Shown here: in pieces, positions 28,023-37,961 of the stretch
How the letters are laid out: every line of letters begins with the position of its first letter
Numbering within the stretch: the stretch's first letter is position 1
Assembly (NCBI GenBank): GCA_030068145.1
Contig: JAPJBO010000778.1
Location: forward strand, 1 to 64,000
Source: Diplonema papillatum
Taxonomy: Eukaryota; Euglenozoa; Diplonemea; Diplonemida; Diplonemidae
DNA: 64,000 bases
Direction: 5' to 3'
Translations under genes and position numbers: made by a program
Notes under the pieces: generated by a model
What the model was told of the DNA's origin: nothing
Seen by the model: only the letters and a program-made list of their open reading frames with translations
Databases searched by the model: none

Positions 28023-28353
28023 TTCTTTCGTCGGCGATCTGAGACGAGCAAATAGGTAACCACAAGCTAATGATGCAGAATGTCGTCACATGCGGATGCT
28101 GAGGTTTTCTGACACCAGATTCCACTCTTCTGTGCCTACCACTTCGTCCTCTGCTGCTTCCAACCCACGTTCTCATGTTTACTTGTATCGGCGGCCGTGC
28201 CGAGTGGGGCTTTTTGAATCTGCAGTCCTCTTCTGCATTGTCGGTGGGGTTCTTCCTGCCGTCGCTGTCTATGCTCCGACAACACCGCCCGATGGTGCCC
28301 CTTCCGGTGACGGTTGCCACCCGTCGTCGTAGGCAGGTGCACTGTGGCAATCG

Positions 28354-29331
28354 ATGTTTAACACACACGTTACTGCGTGGCCATCGCTTTTCTGGCGGGT
28401 TCAACATTGCCCCGGCATACGTGTGCCCTTCTCACTCGTGTATGAGGAGGACGAAGCTCGCGTGTCACTAGCTGTTGAGAAGATTGTCGGAAAATTTGAT
28501 GTACCCCCGCCTTCACTGGCGAGTCTTATCCAGGCCCCGGTCGAGGGTAGCGGAGCGGGGCAGCCGGTTTCTTCTGCGTCTGTTCCCTCTGCAGCGGTCC
28601 CGTCTGCGTCGGTGGCGCCTCCGGTTACGGCATCCGCGGGCGCATCGATGCAGGACCAGCTGCAGCGGATGGTCATGCAGCAGCAGGAGCAGATGCAGGC
28701 GCAGCAGCGGGAAATGCGGGCGCAACAACAGCAACAAGCGCACATGATGCAGGTGCTGCAGCAGATGCAGACGCAGCTGATGGGCATTTCGCACCAGCCG
28801 TCGCCCGCGGTAGCGTCAGTGTCAGCGACCGCGCAGCCAGCGCCGCAGCCAATGGAGTCTGACGGGCGGCAGGAAGAGGAAGAAGACGTTGCCCCCAGGG
28901 TGTTCGCGAAGGACGCCAAGGACGTCCGAGAGTGGCGGGAGCCCCTGCTCCTGGACCCGTGGGGTTTGATCCGGGACGTCGAATCGGCTTACGTGTGTGG
29001 GAGGGCTCACCTTCCGGGTGGCGAGCAGCTCGACAGCACGTTCGGCATGCTCCGATGCTGGATGTTGGCCATGTCGGCCACCGAGGGATGGACGCGCAGC
29101 CCCGACCAGCTGAGGCTGGGAAATGAGCTTCTGAAACAACTCCGGCTTCAGAAGCTGTACGTGGAGGAGGGGATGAGCCGTCGGGACCTCCTCCGACAAA
29201 TCGGGTCTCAGGCTGAGGACCCGTTGGACAAGGCCGCCGCGGTTCTGCGCGGCAAGAAGGAGAGGGGTCCGACGAAGAAGCCGGCCTTCAGGCCGAGGCA
29301 GCCGGGAAACGGAAAGGCCGGCGGGAAATGA
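28354..29331 (+). CDS. Gag-like ORF1 of YR retrotransposon 2
   Basis: 325 codons from ATG at 28354. A Pro/Ser/Ala linker is followed by a Met/Gln-rich coiled coil (about residues 100-150; MQQQEQMQAQQREMRAQQ). A folded C-terminal domain (VREWREPLLLDPWGLIRDVE ... RDLLRQIGSQAEDP) and a basic tail (RGPTKKPAFRPRQPG) complete it. No zinc knuckle. Gag role is inferred from position. Its TGA overlaps an ATG (ATGA at 29328) in the frame that later encodes RT, a layout seen in termination-reinitiation. Confidence 0.6.
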   Translation: MFNTHVTAWPSLFWRVQHCPGIRVPFSLVYEEDEARVSLAVEKIVGKFDVPPPSLASLIQAPVEGSGAGQPVSSASVPSAAVPSASVAPPVTASAGASMQDQLQRMVMQQQEQMQAQQREMRAQQQQQAHMMQVLQQMQTQLMGISHQPSPAVASVSATAQPAPQPMESDGRQEEEEDVAPRVFAKDAKDVREWREPLLLDPWGLIRDVESAYVCGRAHLPGGEQLDSTFGMLRCWMLAMSATEGWTRSPDQLRLGNELLKQLRLQKLYVEEGMSRRDLLRQIGSQAEDPLDKAAAVLRGKKERGPTKKPAFRPRQPGNGKAGGK

Positions 29332-32318
29332 CTGGCACCCACCCGGCCCAGGCTTCAACAGCCAGTTCCAATGCAACAACAGCTCGCGCGGATGAAGTTC
29401 CTCCCTCGTTCCACCGTCGCGTCGACCCACTCACCTCCCGTGCGAATGAAGTTCCTCCCTCCGTCGAATGTCTTTCCGACGCACTCCCCACCCGTTCAAA
29501 AGTTCGTCTCCCCGCCGATTCCCATGCCTACACACCAAGTAGATCTTCATCCCCCGTTGGCACGCACAACCGAGGCGTCGATGCTGCCACCAACACCGAC
29601 CCGGCCAATGATGTGGGTTCGAGCTTGCAGCTCCTCACGGCCGTCAACGACCTCATCGTCACTGCGACCAACCTGTGCGCCGCCGTTGCCGGGAACCGAA
29701 GGGATGCCGACATCGGAGATAGGCATGGCAGTCTACCGCCTCATTTCGTCTGGAGGCACGAGCCGTACCGGTCGGACACAGGAGGGTGCGAGTACCGTGG
29801 AGATGGCTCGTACGAAGATGTCGGCGGTCGTGGCGGACATGTGGGCCCGGTCGACCACGCAGGAGCGTCGAAGCCTGTGGCGGCGGCTGCAGGCATGGAC
29901 GACAGAACGTGGACTTGGGATGAACGCGGACTCGGCATGCCTGTTCGTGGCGGCAACGGGTGTCCGGCCCCAGGGACAGCTTGCCTACACCAAGGCCCTG
30001 TCGGCCTCGTTTGGGGCAATGGGGTTCGAGAACCACCCCCTGCGGGTCTTGGCCAAGGCCTTGCGCGGGGGTGGGGCGGCTATCCCGGAGAACCAGGCGA
30101 CGCCAATCGAGAGGCGGAAGCTTGTGTCTTGGGCCAGGCAGCAGCAGTCGTCCGTTCGTCTGGCGGTTCTGGTCGCGTGGAAGACGGCTTCGCGTTGGGC
30201 GGAGGCGGCGAATCTTTCGTCAGTGCAGTTCCTCCTGGTGACGCAGAAGGAGGTCGTCGTGGATTGGTTCCAGACGCCGAAGGGGCGGACGCAGGATCCG
30301 TTCAAGGCGTCGCGGTTTGCGGTCATCCAGGGACCGTTGACGGCGGAAATCGCCGTTCTGTACGCGAAGTGTGCACCCTTCGCTCCGCTGTCGGCGTTGA
30401 CAACGTCGGCACTGGACGCTCTGTGGGGCCAGTCGACGCAGATGCAGGGGTACACCGCGCACTCCATCAAACGCGGAGCGGTGAAGCACCTCTTGCCGTT
30501 GCTGACCAGCGGCAAGCTGTCGCCGCACCTCATCGACCGGCTGACGAAGCACGAGGAGGAGGGCGGACCCGGAACGCTGTCGAGGACCACACTCCGGTAC
30601 GCCGGGGGCGACGTGGACCTTGCCAGGGCACTCGAGACCGGCAAGGTGACGAAGCACTTGTGACGGGATACCTCCGCAGTGGTCAATTCCACTCCGTCAC
30701 CCGACGAGGCGGTTCGACGCGGCTGCCGCGAAGCAAGGAGGAGCGCGCTTCGCCATTGCATGTCGCGCCGATCAAGCCGATGTCTGTCGCGAAGCTTCGT
30801 GCGCGGATGAACGAGGCAACCCTCCGACGTTTTGACGATACGTGGCGTTCAACGTTCTTTCCCCGTGTCGAGACGGAGACGGCAATCGGGTCCCCCTCGA
30901 CCCTTCGTCCCGACCATGCATCTTTGCTCGCGGAAAACGGGATTGCCCGCAGTTCAACCGGTCCCGGCCCGTTCGCTTCAGTCCCTTTCACAGTGCTGGA
31001 GGAGAAGGAAGGGGCGCTGCGTCAGCGCTTCATCTTGTGGACGGTGGACGGTAACCGAGCCGCTCAAGAGGCGGGTTACGAAGCATCTGTGCCCCTCGGA
31101 CACGTTTCCGGCTACCTCGGGGCGAGCCGCGAGGAGTGTGGCTCAACCCGGGATTTCAAGACGGGTTTTTACGCCATTGAGATCCCGCCGGAGTCGCGTC
31201 ATCTCTTCAGGTTCGCTGACTCCGATGGTGGTTGGTGGGAACTTCTGCGGCTTCCCATGGGACACTCGTGTGCACCGGAGTTAATGCACACCTTGGCAGC
31301 GGTGGCCGGCGGACATGAGGACTTCGTGCGTCCGGAGTTTGCGGAACGGGATGTCATCGTCGACATTTGGATCGACAACATCCGGTATGCGGGCAAGAAG
31401 CCGGCTGTGCGGCTCGCGACTCGGAGGCTGGACCAGACCGCGGAGGAGTGCGGCCTGACGTGGAAGCCGTCCGATTCGCAGACTGCCGCCACACGGTATG
31501 AGTTCATCGGGGTCGATTGGGACCACGTTGCTCATCGTGTGGCTGTCTCACGGAAGTTGCGAAGAAAGCTGATGGAGGCGCGCTACACGCTGAAGTCGTC
31601 GCCCACCGTGCTGGCGTGCGAGCTCGAGACTCTCGGCGGCCGTTTATTGCATGCCTCTGCGGTCGCCGGCATTTTTCCGGGCTCGTTTTGGTTTGCGTTG
31701 AAGTTCTTTCGACGCATAACCAACTCGTTGAACCGAGGGGCTCGGCTGCCCTCTGATAGAGTTGAAGTTTCTCCGTGTGTTCGTTTGTCGCTCCAAGAGT
31801 GGATTGACTCGGTGCTGAAGCCGAGGGCCGTTCCCACTCTCGAACAGTCCCCACGTATCACGGCCTTCGTGGACGCGAGTAAGAAAGGCTGGGGGGGTGT
31901 CCTTGTTGACTCGCGCACAATGGAAGTGACCGTGTTGGGTGGGTCTTGGAACTCTGCGGAGAGCTCGTTGCACATAAACGAGTTAGAGGCTATTGCCTTC
32001 AAGTTAGTTGTCTTGGCTCTGCCGCCCTCGATTAGAGGTGGGAGAGTGGACATTGTGGTTGATAATACCACTGTGAAAGGAGTGGCCCGTAAGGGGTCCT
32101 GTTTGAAAAGTGCCGTCTTGAACGAGGCGGTAGTTAAAGGACTGGAACGCGTGCGTTCCTTGAATTGCGCTGTTTCTGTACGATGGGTCAGGAGTGAGGG
32201 CAACCCTGCGGACTCGCCGTCACGCGTACCGCTGACCATGATTGGCGCTGATGCGCTCGATTCAATTGTACTTGCGGTGAGGCAGTTTCTCACTGGCGTT
32301 GTGGTGGATGGACGGTGA
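29328..32318 (+). CDS. Reverse transcriptase-RNaseH of YR retrotransposon 2
   Basis: 996 open codons. The first about 450 overlap the recombinase in another frame and lack domain character, so the functional protein probably begins near 30690. RT blocks: ILWTVDGNRAAQ, the first catalytic Asp in RDFKTGFYAIEIPP (about 31153), LRLPMGHSCAPELMH, and the palm motif IWIDNIRYAG (about 31370), where Asn replaces the usual second Asp. RNaseH residues follow: FVDASKKGWGG (about 31870), HINELEAIAFKLV (about 31978), IVVDNTTVKG (about 32055) and NPADSPSR (about 32203). The RNaseH style recalls YR-type retroelements of trypanosomatids (family knowledge, not tested here). No methyltransferase domain. Confidence 0.75.
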   Translation: MTGTHPAQASTASSNATTARADEVPPSFHRRVDPLTSRANEVPPSVECLSDALPTRSKVRLPADSHAYTPSRSSSPVGTHNRGVDAATNTDPANDVGSSLQLLTAVNDLIVTATNLCAAVAGNRRDADIGDRHGSLPPHFVWRHEPYRSDTGGCEYRGDGSYEDVGGRGGHVGPVDHAGASKPVAAAAGMDDRTWTWDERGLGMPVRGGNGCPAPGTACLHQGPVGLVWGNGVREPPPAGLGQGLARGWGGYPGEPGDANREAEACVLGQAAAVVRSSGGSGRVEDGFALGGGGESFVSAVPPGDAEGGRRGLVPDAEGADAGSVQGVAVCGHPGTVDGGNRRSVREVCTLRSAVGVDNVGTGRSVGPVDADAGVHRALHQTRSGEAPLAVADQRQAVAAPHRPADEARGGGRTRNAVEDHTPVRRGRRGPCQGTRDRQGDEALVTGYLRSGQFHSVTRRGGSTRLPRSKEERASPLHVAPIKPMSVAKLRARMNEATLRRFDDTWRSTFFPRVETETAIGSPSTLRPDHASLLAENGIARSSTGPGPFASVPFTVLEEKEGALRQRFILWTVDGNRAAQEAGYEASVPLGHVSGYLGASREECGSTRDFKTGFYAIEIPPESRHLFRFADSDGGWWELLRLPMGHSCAPELMHTLAAVAGGHEDFVRPEFAERDVIVDIWIDNIRYAGKKPAVRLATRRLDQTAEECGLTWKPSDSQTAATRYEFIGVDWDHVAHRVAVSRKLRRKLMEARYTLKSSPTVLACELETLGGRLLHASAVAGIFPGSFWFALKFFRRITNSLNRGARLPSDRVEVSPCVRLSLQEWIDSVLKPRAVPTLEQSPRITAFVDASKKGWGGVLVDSRTMEVTVLGGSWNSAESSLHINELEAIAFKLVVLALPPSIRGGRVDIVVDNTTVKGVARKGSCLKSAVLNEAVVKGLERVRSLNCAVSVRWVRSEGNPADSPSRVPLTMIGADALDSIVLAVRQFLTGVVVDGR
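29371..30663 (+). CDS. Tyrosine recombinase of YR retrotransposon 2
   Basis: 430 codons from ATG at 29371. The first 100 residues are a disordered linker. An N-terminal helical domain follows (MWARSTTQERRSLWRRLQAW). The catalytic domain then has Arg in AWKTASRWAEAANL (about 30190), the HxxR box in YTAHSIKRGAVKHLL (about 30463-30480), and His and Tyr in LTKHEEE ... TTLRYAGG (about 30548 and 30598). This is a full R-H-R-H-Y set. It is only distantly similar to the recombinase of element 1. It would integrate or circularise the element DNA in the nucleus. Confidence 0.75.
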   Translation: MQQQLARMKFLPRSTVASTHSPPVRMKFLPPSNVFPTHSPPVQKFVSPPIPMPTHQVDLHPPLARTTEASMLPPTPTRPMMWVRACSSSRPSTTSSSLRPTCAPPLPGTEGMPTSEIGMAVYRLISSGGTSRTGRTQEGASTVEMARTKMSAVVADMWARSTTQERRSLWRRLQAWTTERGLGMNADSACLFVAATGVRPQGQLAYTKALSASFGAMGFENHPLRVLAKALRGGGAAIPENQATPIERRKLVSWARQQQSSVRLAVLVAWKTASRWAEAANLSSVQFLLVTQKEVVVDWFQTPKGRTQDPFKASRFAVIQGPLTAEIAVLYAKCAPFAPLSALTTSALDALWGQSTQMQGYTAHSIKRGAVKHLLPLLTSGKLSPHLIDRLTKHEEEGGPGTLSRTTLRYAGGDVDLARALETGKVTKHL

Positions 32319-32575
32319 CCTCGCTCAAGCTCGTTTCCCCGGGTTAAGGCAGTCACTCAACATTCCCTTGCGCTAGTGCTATCAGTTACAAAGACGTGTT
32401 CTTACTTCTCCCTTTCTCCTAGGCAGTTCTCGTCAGACAATACGAAGAGCAGAAACTCTTTTAGGCAGTTCTCGTCAGACAATACGAAGAGCAGAAACTC
32501 TCACAGTTTCACTGAGGGAGTTGATGCACCACGAAAAGTCGATTAGAGAACTTAACACAGCCTGGAAGTACGCTT
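32312..32575 (+). repeat. 3' terminal region of YR retrotransposon 2
   Basis: Order: cggtgacctcgctcaagctc, ttacttctccc, gcagttctcgtcagac, gcagaaactc, ttcactgaggg, ttgatgcaccacgaa, agagaactt. At 63565-63790 the same blocks occur with the last three placed first. The block aggcagttctcgtcagacaa starts a 42-bp direct duplication (32421-32462 and 32463-32502). Confidence 0.8.
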
Positions 32576-33661
32576 CAACCTCCGGTATTTTTGAAAGTCT
32601 CCGGGTGACTCTGGGCAACCAAAAATTCCTTTTGCTCGCAACACGTCAGACTTTTGGTGGTGGTGGAAATAATTGTCTGCCGCTAAACTTCTCCCATGGG
32701 AATAACCCAATGGCGTCAAAAGAAGACGGGTGATGGTTCAAAGGGGTGGACGGTCATCAGATAGCAGCAAAGCTAACAAATGAACGACCACTTGAAGGAA
32801 GCGTATCACATCCGAGACTCAAACAACTTTCCGCATGGTACTCAAGAAAGGCGAAACAAGGCCTGAAAGTCATAACTGTATAGAACTGAGTAATCTTCTG
32901 ATATTTAGAAAGCAGCAAGCTCCAACTGTTACATGCACGTGCGAAGCACAACAAGCTACAATACCCGATGCAAAATTGCGGACGTGCCTGAAATGCCGCG
33001 GCCAGTCTTTCGAGGTCGTCCGAAACTTCGTGCCGGGTGCTTGTTCTTCTAACGTGCATGCACCTCGAGAAGGACAGGGTGTGCTGGCTCCCTCAGCAGT
33101 AGGATCAGAGGGCTTGACGTGCTCGACCCCTACCAACCATCGTTCTAGCTACAGCGCCAGGTGCAAGCGGCCCTCTGGACGATTGCGTGGAGCCTGGTCT
33201 GCCTGGAACGCTAGCTATCACGCATATGAATTGCCATCGTCGCGCGACAAATTAATGCCGCGCGAGTGTATGTCAGGCAGCATTTGACCAACGACGACCG
33301 GCTACTGTGGCGTCGCGGTTGGATACGACGCGCAGGCTCAGGCAAGCGTTGCGCTTGTCCGGTACATATTCTCAGGTAGCCGCGTACCAAGAAGCGAGTG
33401 CGTGTTTAAACGAGTCGGGGAACAAACGACTTCCACCCGCGAGTGGCAGATGACGACGAGCTCGCGTGCAAGATACAGCGCGCTTGTTCACGAAGGGCTT
33501 ACGCTTGTCCGGTGCAGGCTGCTTAGACTGTTTGTCTTCACAAGTCGGGGAACAACAACAAAACTCACGACTTCCCCTGGAGTGACCACCCACCGAGTGA
33601 CAAATGGCGACGAGCACCCGTGCGTTGTGCGTAGGATACAACGCGTATGTTCACGAAGACG
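32576..33661. other. No gene seen; weak internal duplication
   Basis: Positions 33400-33660 contain two related stretches (gagtcggggaacaa ... cacgaaggg; aagtcggggaacaa ... cacgaagac). No recognisable coding frame. Confidence 0.5.
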
Positions 33662-35007
33662 TTACGCACCGTCTCCGAGAGGCAGTTCGCCGGTGGCGGC
33701 GGCGGCAGCTTGGAGGCGAAGCACGTCGAAGGGGCCCCTGCGCTCGGAGGTGTTCTCGAAGTCCAACGCGCAAACCGTCGCTGTGCTCGCTGACGCCGGC
33801 TGGTTTCGGAGTGCCCGCTGCTTCTTGAGGTTCATCTCCTCTACCTTCTGCAAGATGCTCTCGTGTCGTTCCTGTGTGTTCAGGTGGGGCTGATAATTGC
33901 ACTCAGGAGAGATTGCTTCGCCGACCACAGGTGCAATGCGAAAATGCTTCAAATCCCGTGCAAAATACTCGACGTATCTGCGTTGACTCCGAAAGGAAGG
34001 GAGGAGATAGGGGTAGAGAAAAAGTCTGGGTGTCTTTTGGCGCTTGCTAACCTGTTCAGAAATAAACAGCACACGGGGATCAGTGCGTTGCTCAGGTAGT
34101 CGAAGCCTCGAAGGCCAGACAAACTCGTTGTTGCAACAAATATACAGCTGTTGACGGGGAACGGAGAAAACGTGACGGGGGGAAAACTTAGTTTAATGTT
34201 TAGGCAGAGCACTGCCTCTCACGCATGTTTGATGCTAGCATCAAGTCTTCTTCGAAGGTGGAAAATAGAGGGGGGGGGGGGGGGGGGGGGAAGTTTCTTG
34301 GGTTGGAAGAGCGTGTGGTGCTTGCACCACTGAGGCCAGGTTTTTTAACCGCGGATTTAGTGAAGGATTGTTCAGGAAACGGTCGCGGAGCGAAACCCGA
34401 ATAGGTAACGACCATTTCTTGTCTTCTTTGTTTTGTGATGTGAACATAGTGGGGGGGGGAAGCGGAATACCAGGTTCTCGAACGTCAGCAGCAGGAACGT
34501 GGGGGGCACCTTTTTCAGCACGGGTTTCGCGGGAGGCGGCGGCGTGGGCGTCCGCACGGGGCTCGGCGAGTCGGGAAGCTCGTAGAGCCAGTCGACGAAC
34601 CCGCGGCGGTGGAACGACCGGCCGGCGTCGCCGGGCTCCTCGTCCGAGCAGCACGCGCAGCAGCCGAGGCCGCGCAGGAACGCCATGCACCGCGCCCGCG
34701 CGAACAGCAGGCCGAGCCTCACCGCGATGACCGACCGCCCGGGCTCCCCTTCACCCCCGCACAACGAGCTCTCCCGGGAAGGCGCGAGCGACGAGGAAGG
34801 CGAGGTCTCGTCCGTGTTCCAAAACGCCCGCGCCTCGGGCGGCAGGGTCGGGCTTGGGTTGAAGTCAGCCCAAGGCAAAGAGCCGCGGGCGCGCTCCAAA
34901 TCGGCGCTGCGCTCGCGGCCCGCCGACGAACCCGTCGCCTCGGACGCGCCGGTCTCCGGCGGGAACAGCGGGTGGCACTCGCCGTGCAGTCGGCCGCCGG
35001 CCGGCAT
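33662..35007 (-). CDS. Unknown two-exon protein with Cys cluster and coiled coil
   Basis: Exon 1 is 35007-34471 (ATG at 35007, 179 codons) and exon 2 is 33871-33662, stopping in TAA. Donor CTG|GTATTC and acceptor ACACAG|GAA give a phase-0 join with no frame change. The product is 248 residues. The first half is acidic, Ser/Pro-rich and probably disordered (PETGASEATGSSAGRERSAD). A hydrophobic-basic stretch with a cysteine cluster follows (LGLLFARARCMAFLRGLGCCACCSDEE, about residues 100-126), which could be a lipid-modified membrane contact. Exon 2 starts with a likely coiled coil (ERHESILQKVEEMNLKKQRAL). GC-rich third positions match the other genes here. I do not recognise the family; the intron is filled with repeats. 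Confidence 0.5.
33962..34020. repeat. Family A fragment (B part only) in an intron
   Basis: Reads atactcgacgtatctgcgtt then gactccgaaaggaagg, matching the start of 8011-8113. It lies in the intron of the unknown two-exon gene. Confidence 0.7.
34184..34290. repeat. Family F copy and poly-G run in an intron
   Basis: Repeats the 14100-14180 family, including the palindrome ttgatgctagcatcaa, followed by an 18-20 base G run at about 34271-34290. Confidence 0.75.
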
Positions 35008-35066
35008 GTTGCCGCGGAGTGCTGGCCTCTCCGAGCCTGCGGGCGGACTGCTGAATAAACTGCGGC

Positions 35067-35513
35067 AGGCAACTCCACGCAGTTCCAGGGTTGGACCAGC
35101 ACGGACACAGGCAAAGGAGTCCAACACGTGCAACTGCTGATAGACAGCAGCAGGCAACTCGATGCTGTTCCAGGGAATGTTGGGGTGGACCGGCTCACTC
35201 TCGGGACGGACACGGGCAAAAAGGAGTCTAAACACGCGCAACTGCAGATAGCGGCAGGCAACTCGATGCAGCTCCAGGGGATATTGGAGTGGACCAGGTC
35301 ACTCTCGGGGCGAAGGAGTCTAACACGCGCAACTGCAGATAAGACAGCAGCAGGCAACTCAATGCAGTTCCAGGGGTGGACCGGCTCACTTTCGGGACGG
35401 ACACGAGCAAAGGACAGCAGCAGGCAACTCGATGCAGTTCCAGGGGATCCTGGAGTGGACCGGCTCACTCTCGGGACGGACACGGGCAAAGGAGCCCAAC
35501 ACGCGCGATGTTC
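35067..35513. repeat. Tandem array, five copies of 70-104 bp
   Basis: Each unit begins caggcaactcgatgcagttc and continues gtggaccggctcactctcgg, gacacgggcaaaggag and aacacgcgcaactgcag, with internal deletions in some units. It lies just upstream of the unknown two-exon gene (minus strand), where promoter elements would be expected. Confidence 0.85.
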
Positions 35514-35850
35514 GGGCTGTAAAACCCGCGCCGCAAAAAGGGAAGCCCCCCCTCCCTCCTCCCCCTCCCCCCGGTACCGCCCGCGTGCGTCGACTGTGCC
35601 CGGAACGAGACCAAAGCACGCGTTTCTTCTTCCGAAGGTGCGTGTGCAATAGCGCTCAGGAGCCCCGCACGCCGCACTGAAAAAAAGGAAGCTGGCCAAC
35701 TGTGCCCGGATTGGGAAAAAAAAAAAAAGGCACGCGTTGCTGCCGGAAAAAAAACGCTGAAAGATTTGGACGTTGTTGGGGTTTTGTACAGGCTGCCCCC
35801 TGCGGTGCGGATCGTCGCGCCCGAGGCGGACGACGGGGCGGGGGGGGCAC

Positions 35851-36775
35851 GATGCGCCGTTCAACCGGGGAAAGGGGCGTGCGCACTCCTCCAACCCGCC
35901 GACAGTAGGGTTCGGGAATCCGCAAACCGCGCTGAGGAACGCGGTAGCTTCCGCGCGCGGGACGACTGTGCCTGGATGGGACGAAGGCGCACGTTTCTGC
36001 CGAAGATGCCGAACGTTTGCTTTTTCGCAAGCTCTCCCTGCACGACAGGAATGGCACAACTAAAAAGGCGCAGAAATGATCGAAACACGATGCGTCGTTC
36101 AACCGGGGGAAAGGGACGTGCGCACTCCTCCAACCCGCCGACAGTAGGGTTCGGGAATCCGCAAACTGCGCAGAGGAACGCGGTAGCTTCCGCGCGCGGG
36201 ACGACTGTGCCTGGATGGGACGAAGGCGCACGTTTCTGCCGAAGATGCCGAACGTTTGCTTTTTCGCAAGCTCTCCCTGCACGACAGGAATGGCACAACT
36301 AAAAAGGCGCAGAAATGATCGAAACACGATGCGTCGTTCAACCGGGGGAAAGGGACGTGCGCACTCCTCCAACCCGCCGACAGTAGGGTTCGGGAATCCG
36401 CAAACCGCGCTGAGAAACGCGGTATCTTCCGCGCGCGGGACGACTGTGGCTGGATGGGACGAAGGCGCACGTTTCTGCCGCAGATGCCGAACGTTTGCTT
36501 TTTCGCAAGCTCTCCCTGCACGACAGGAATGGCACAACTAAAAAGGCGCAGAAATGATCGAAACACGCTGCGCCGTTCAACTGGGGAAAGGGACGTGCGC
36601 ACTCCTCCAACCCCTACGCGGCCGACAGTAAGGTTCGGGAATCCGCAAACCGTGCTGAGAAACGCGGTATCTTCCGCGCGCTGGACAAATGTGCCTGGAT
36701 GGGACGACGTTTCTGCCGAAGATGCCGAACCTTTGCTTTTTCGCAAGCTCTCCCCGCACGACAGGGAATGGAACC
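35851..36775. repeat. 239-bp satellite, about four copies
   Basis: Units begin at 35851, 36089, 36328 and 36567 with gatgcgtcgttcaaccgggg (or a one-base variant). Units 1-3 are almost identical; the fourth diverges after 100 bp. Long frames are open across units on both strands, but they shift with the unit length and show no protein character. Confidence 0.92.
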
Positions 36776-37961
36776 AGGGTAAAGCCAGCCCTTCGCGGCC
36801 AACAAGTGCGCTCCGGCTGACCCCCGTCCGCTCAATGCCCTGGGAGACCTTTTCCGACTCGGCGTCGTCGAAACGGGCAAACAGGTGGGGCAGGCACAAA
36901 AAAACGTCAACACCGGCGAACCCAAGCTACAAACATGCCAGCAGCCGGCAGACTAAGCCCTAGGGTAGGCGACTGCGTTTGGAGACGGTGCACGCCGGGT
37001 GAGGAAAGGGGAGGGAGGTGGTGCAGGCCCCTCCCCCGCCTGCCGCAGCGTTCTCGCCGCACGAGTTGTTTCGCACGGAGAATGATGGTGGCGCTCGAAG
37101 GGGCGGTTGCCGTTCGAACAAACGGAGGGTTCGCTTCTTTTTTTGTATGTGTTTCCGACGATGCCAGCCTTTTTTCTTTTTCGTATTTCTTTCCCTTCTT
37201 TGTTGTTCTTGTTAAAGTTTGGTTGTGTCTTGTGTCTTCCAATGATATGTACGCATCAGCAAAAAAGTACACGCAAGGCGTTCGTGACAAGGGGGCTACG
37301 TAACAACATGCTTGGAATGGTATGCACGCAACTCCTGTCTGCTCGTATGCTGAGTACTTTAACAGACGGACACCACAGGCGGGCCTTCGTCGGTGTGGGA
37401 CGTGAGTGCAGGCTCGGCTCCTCTTCACACGTCGTTTGTTCTACTGCACGGAGCGGACCGTCCTACTCTACTTGACGAGCAAGTTGTCGGCCGCTGGTTG
37501 GGCGCTACTTCTCAGTTGCGAACGTGACCTCTGCGGCACATCGTAAAATACGCGTCAGGTCGACCTAAGCCTGAGCAGGCCGTCCTTAGCTGCGCGCTTT
37601 TGATAGTCCGCGACAATAATAATCTGTACAGCACAACGGGAAAAACTGCGGAGAGACGAGACATGCTCGGACTGAAGTGTACACCGACGCGGCCTGGGAA
37701 GGCAGCGCATGGCGTCGTTTTCGACCTGCCCCCGAGACCAGGATGGAACGGGGTTGTAAACACGGGGGAGGAGGAGGGTAGATTACTTTCTTTCTGCCAC
37801 GCTTTCTCGACTTGGCTCGTGTGGTTTTGCTCCACTAAAGGGGAGAAGGGAAACTTAGTCGCTGAAGATCTTGCCGCAATACAGAGCTTCGAGGGGCTGG
37901 CAGCGTACATTGGCGACCCTGTTCAACGTGTCCTCGGGCGCCGGGCAAATGCGCAACGCAC
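36776..37961. other. No firm gene
   Basis: A minus-strand frame at about 36783-36895 (FARFDDAESEKVSQGIERTG) looks protein-like over 38 codons, but I could not attach it to neighbouring exons. The rest shows nothing recognisable. Confidence 0.35.

Larger units (their letters stand above)
27340..28353. other. Spacer with microsatellite; promoter side of two elements
   Basis: The start holds the 5' leader of the LRR gene. A GGAAAC run follows at 27661-27720, then its inverted form. No gene is seen. The stretch before 28354 should contain the left end of YR element 2, but I could not define it. Confidence 0.5.
28354..32575 (+). mobile_element. YR retrotransposon 2 (Gag-YR-RT-RNaseH), divergent from element 1
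   Basis: Three frames on the plus strand occur in the same order as in element 1: Gag-like (to 29331), tyrosine recombinase (to 30663), RT-RNaseH (to 32318). The 3' non-coding end (32312-32575) has a 42-bp duplication. A related end fragment at 63565-63790 has the two halves in swapped order, as split direct repeats would give. The left limit is not defined. All frames are open, so the element is fairly young, but its proteins are quite different from element 1. Confidence 0.8.

Noticed and set aside
35656..36537. 293-codon frame across the satellite
   Set aside because: The unit length shifts frame at each repeat, and the sequence has no conserved or domain-like character.
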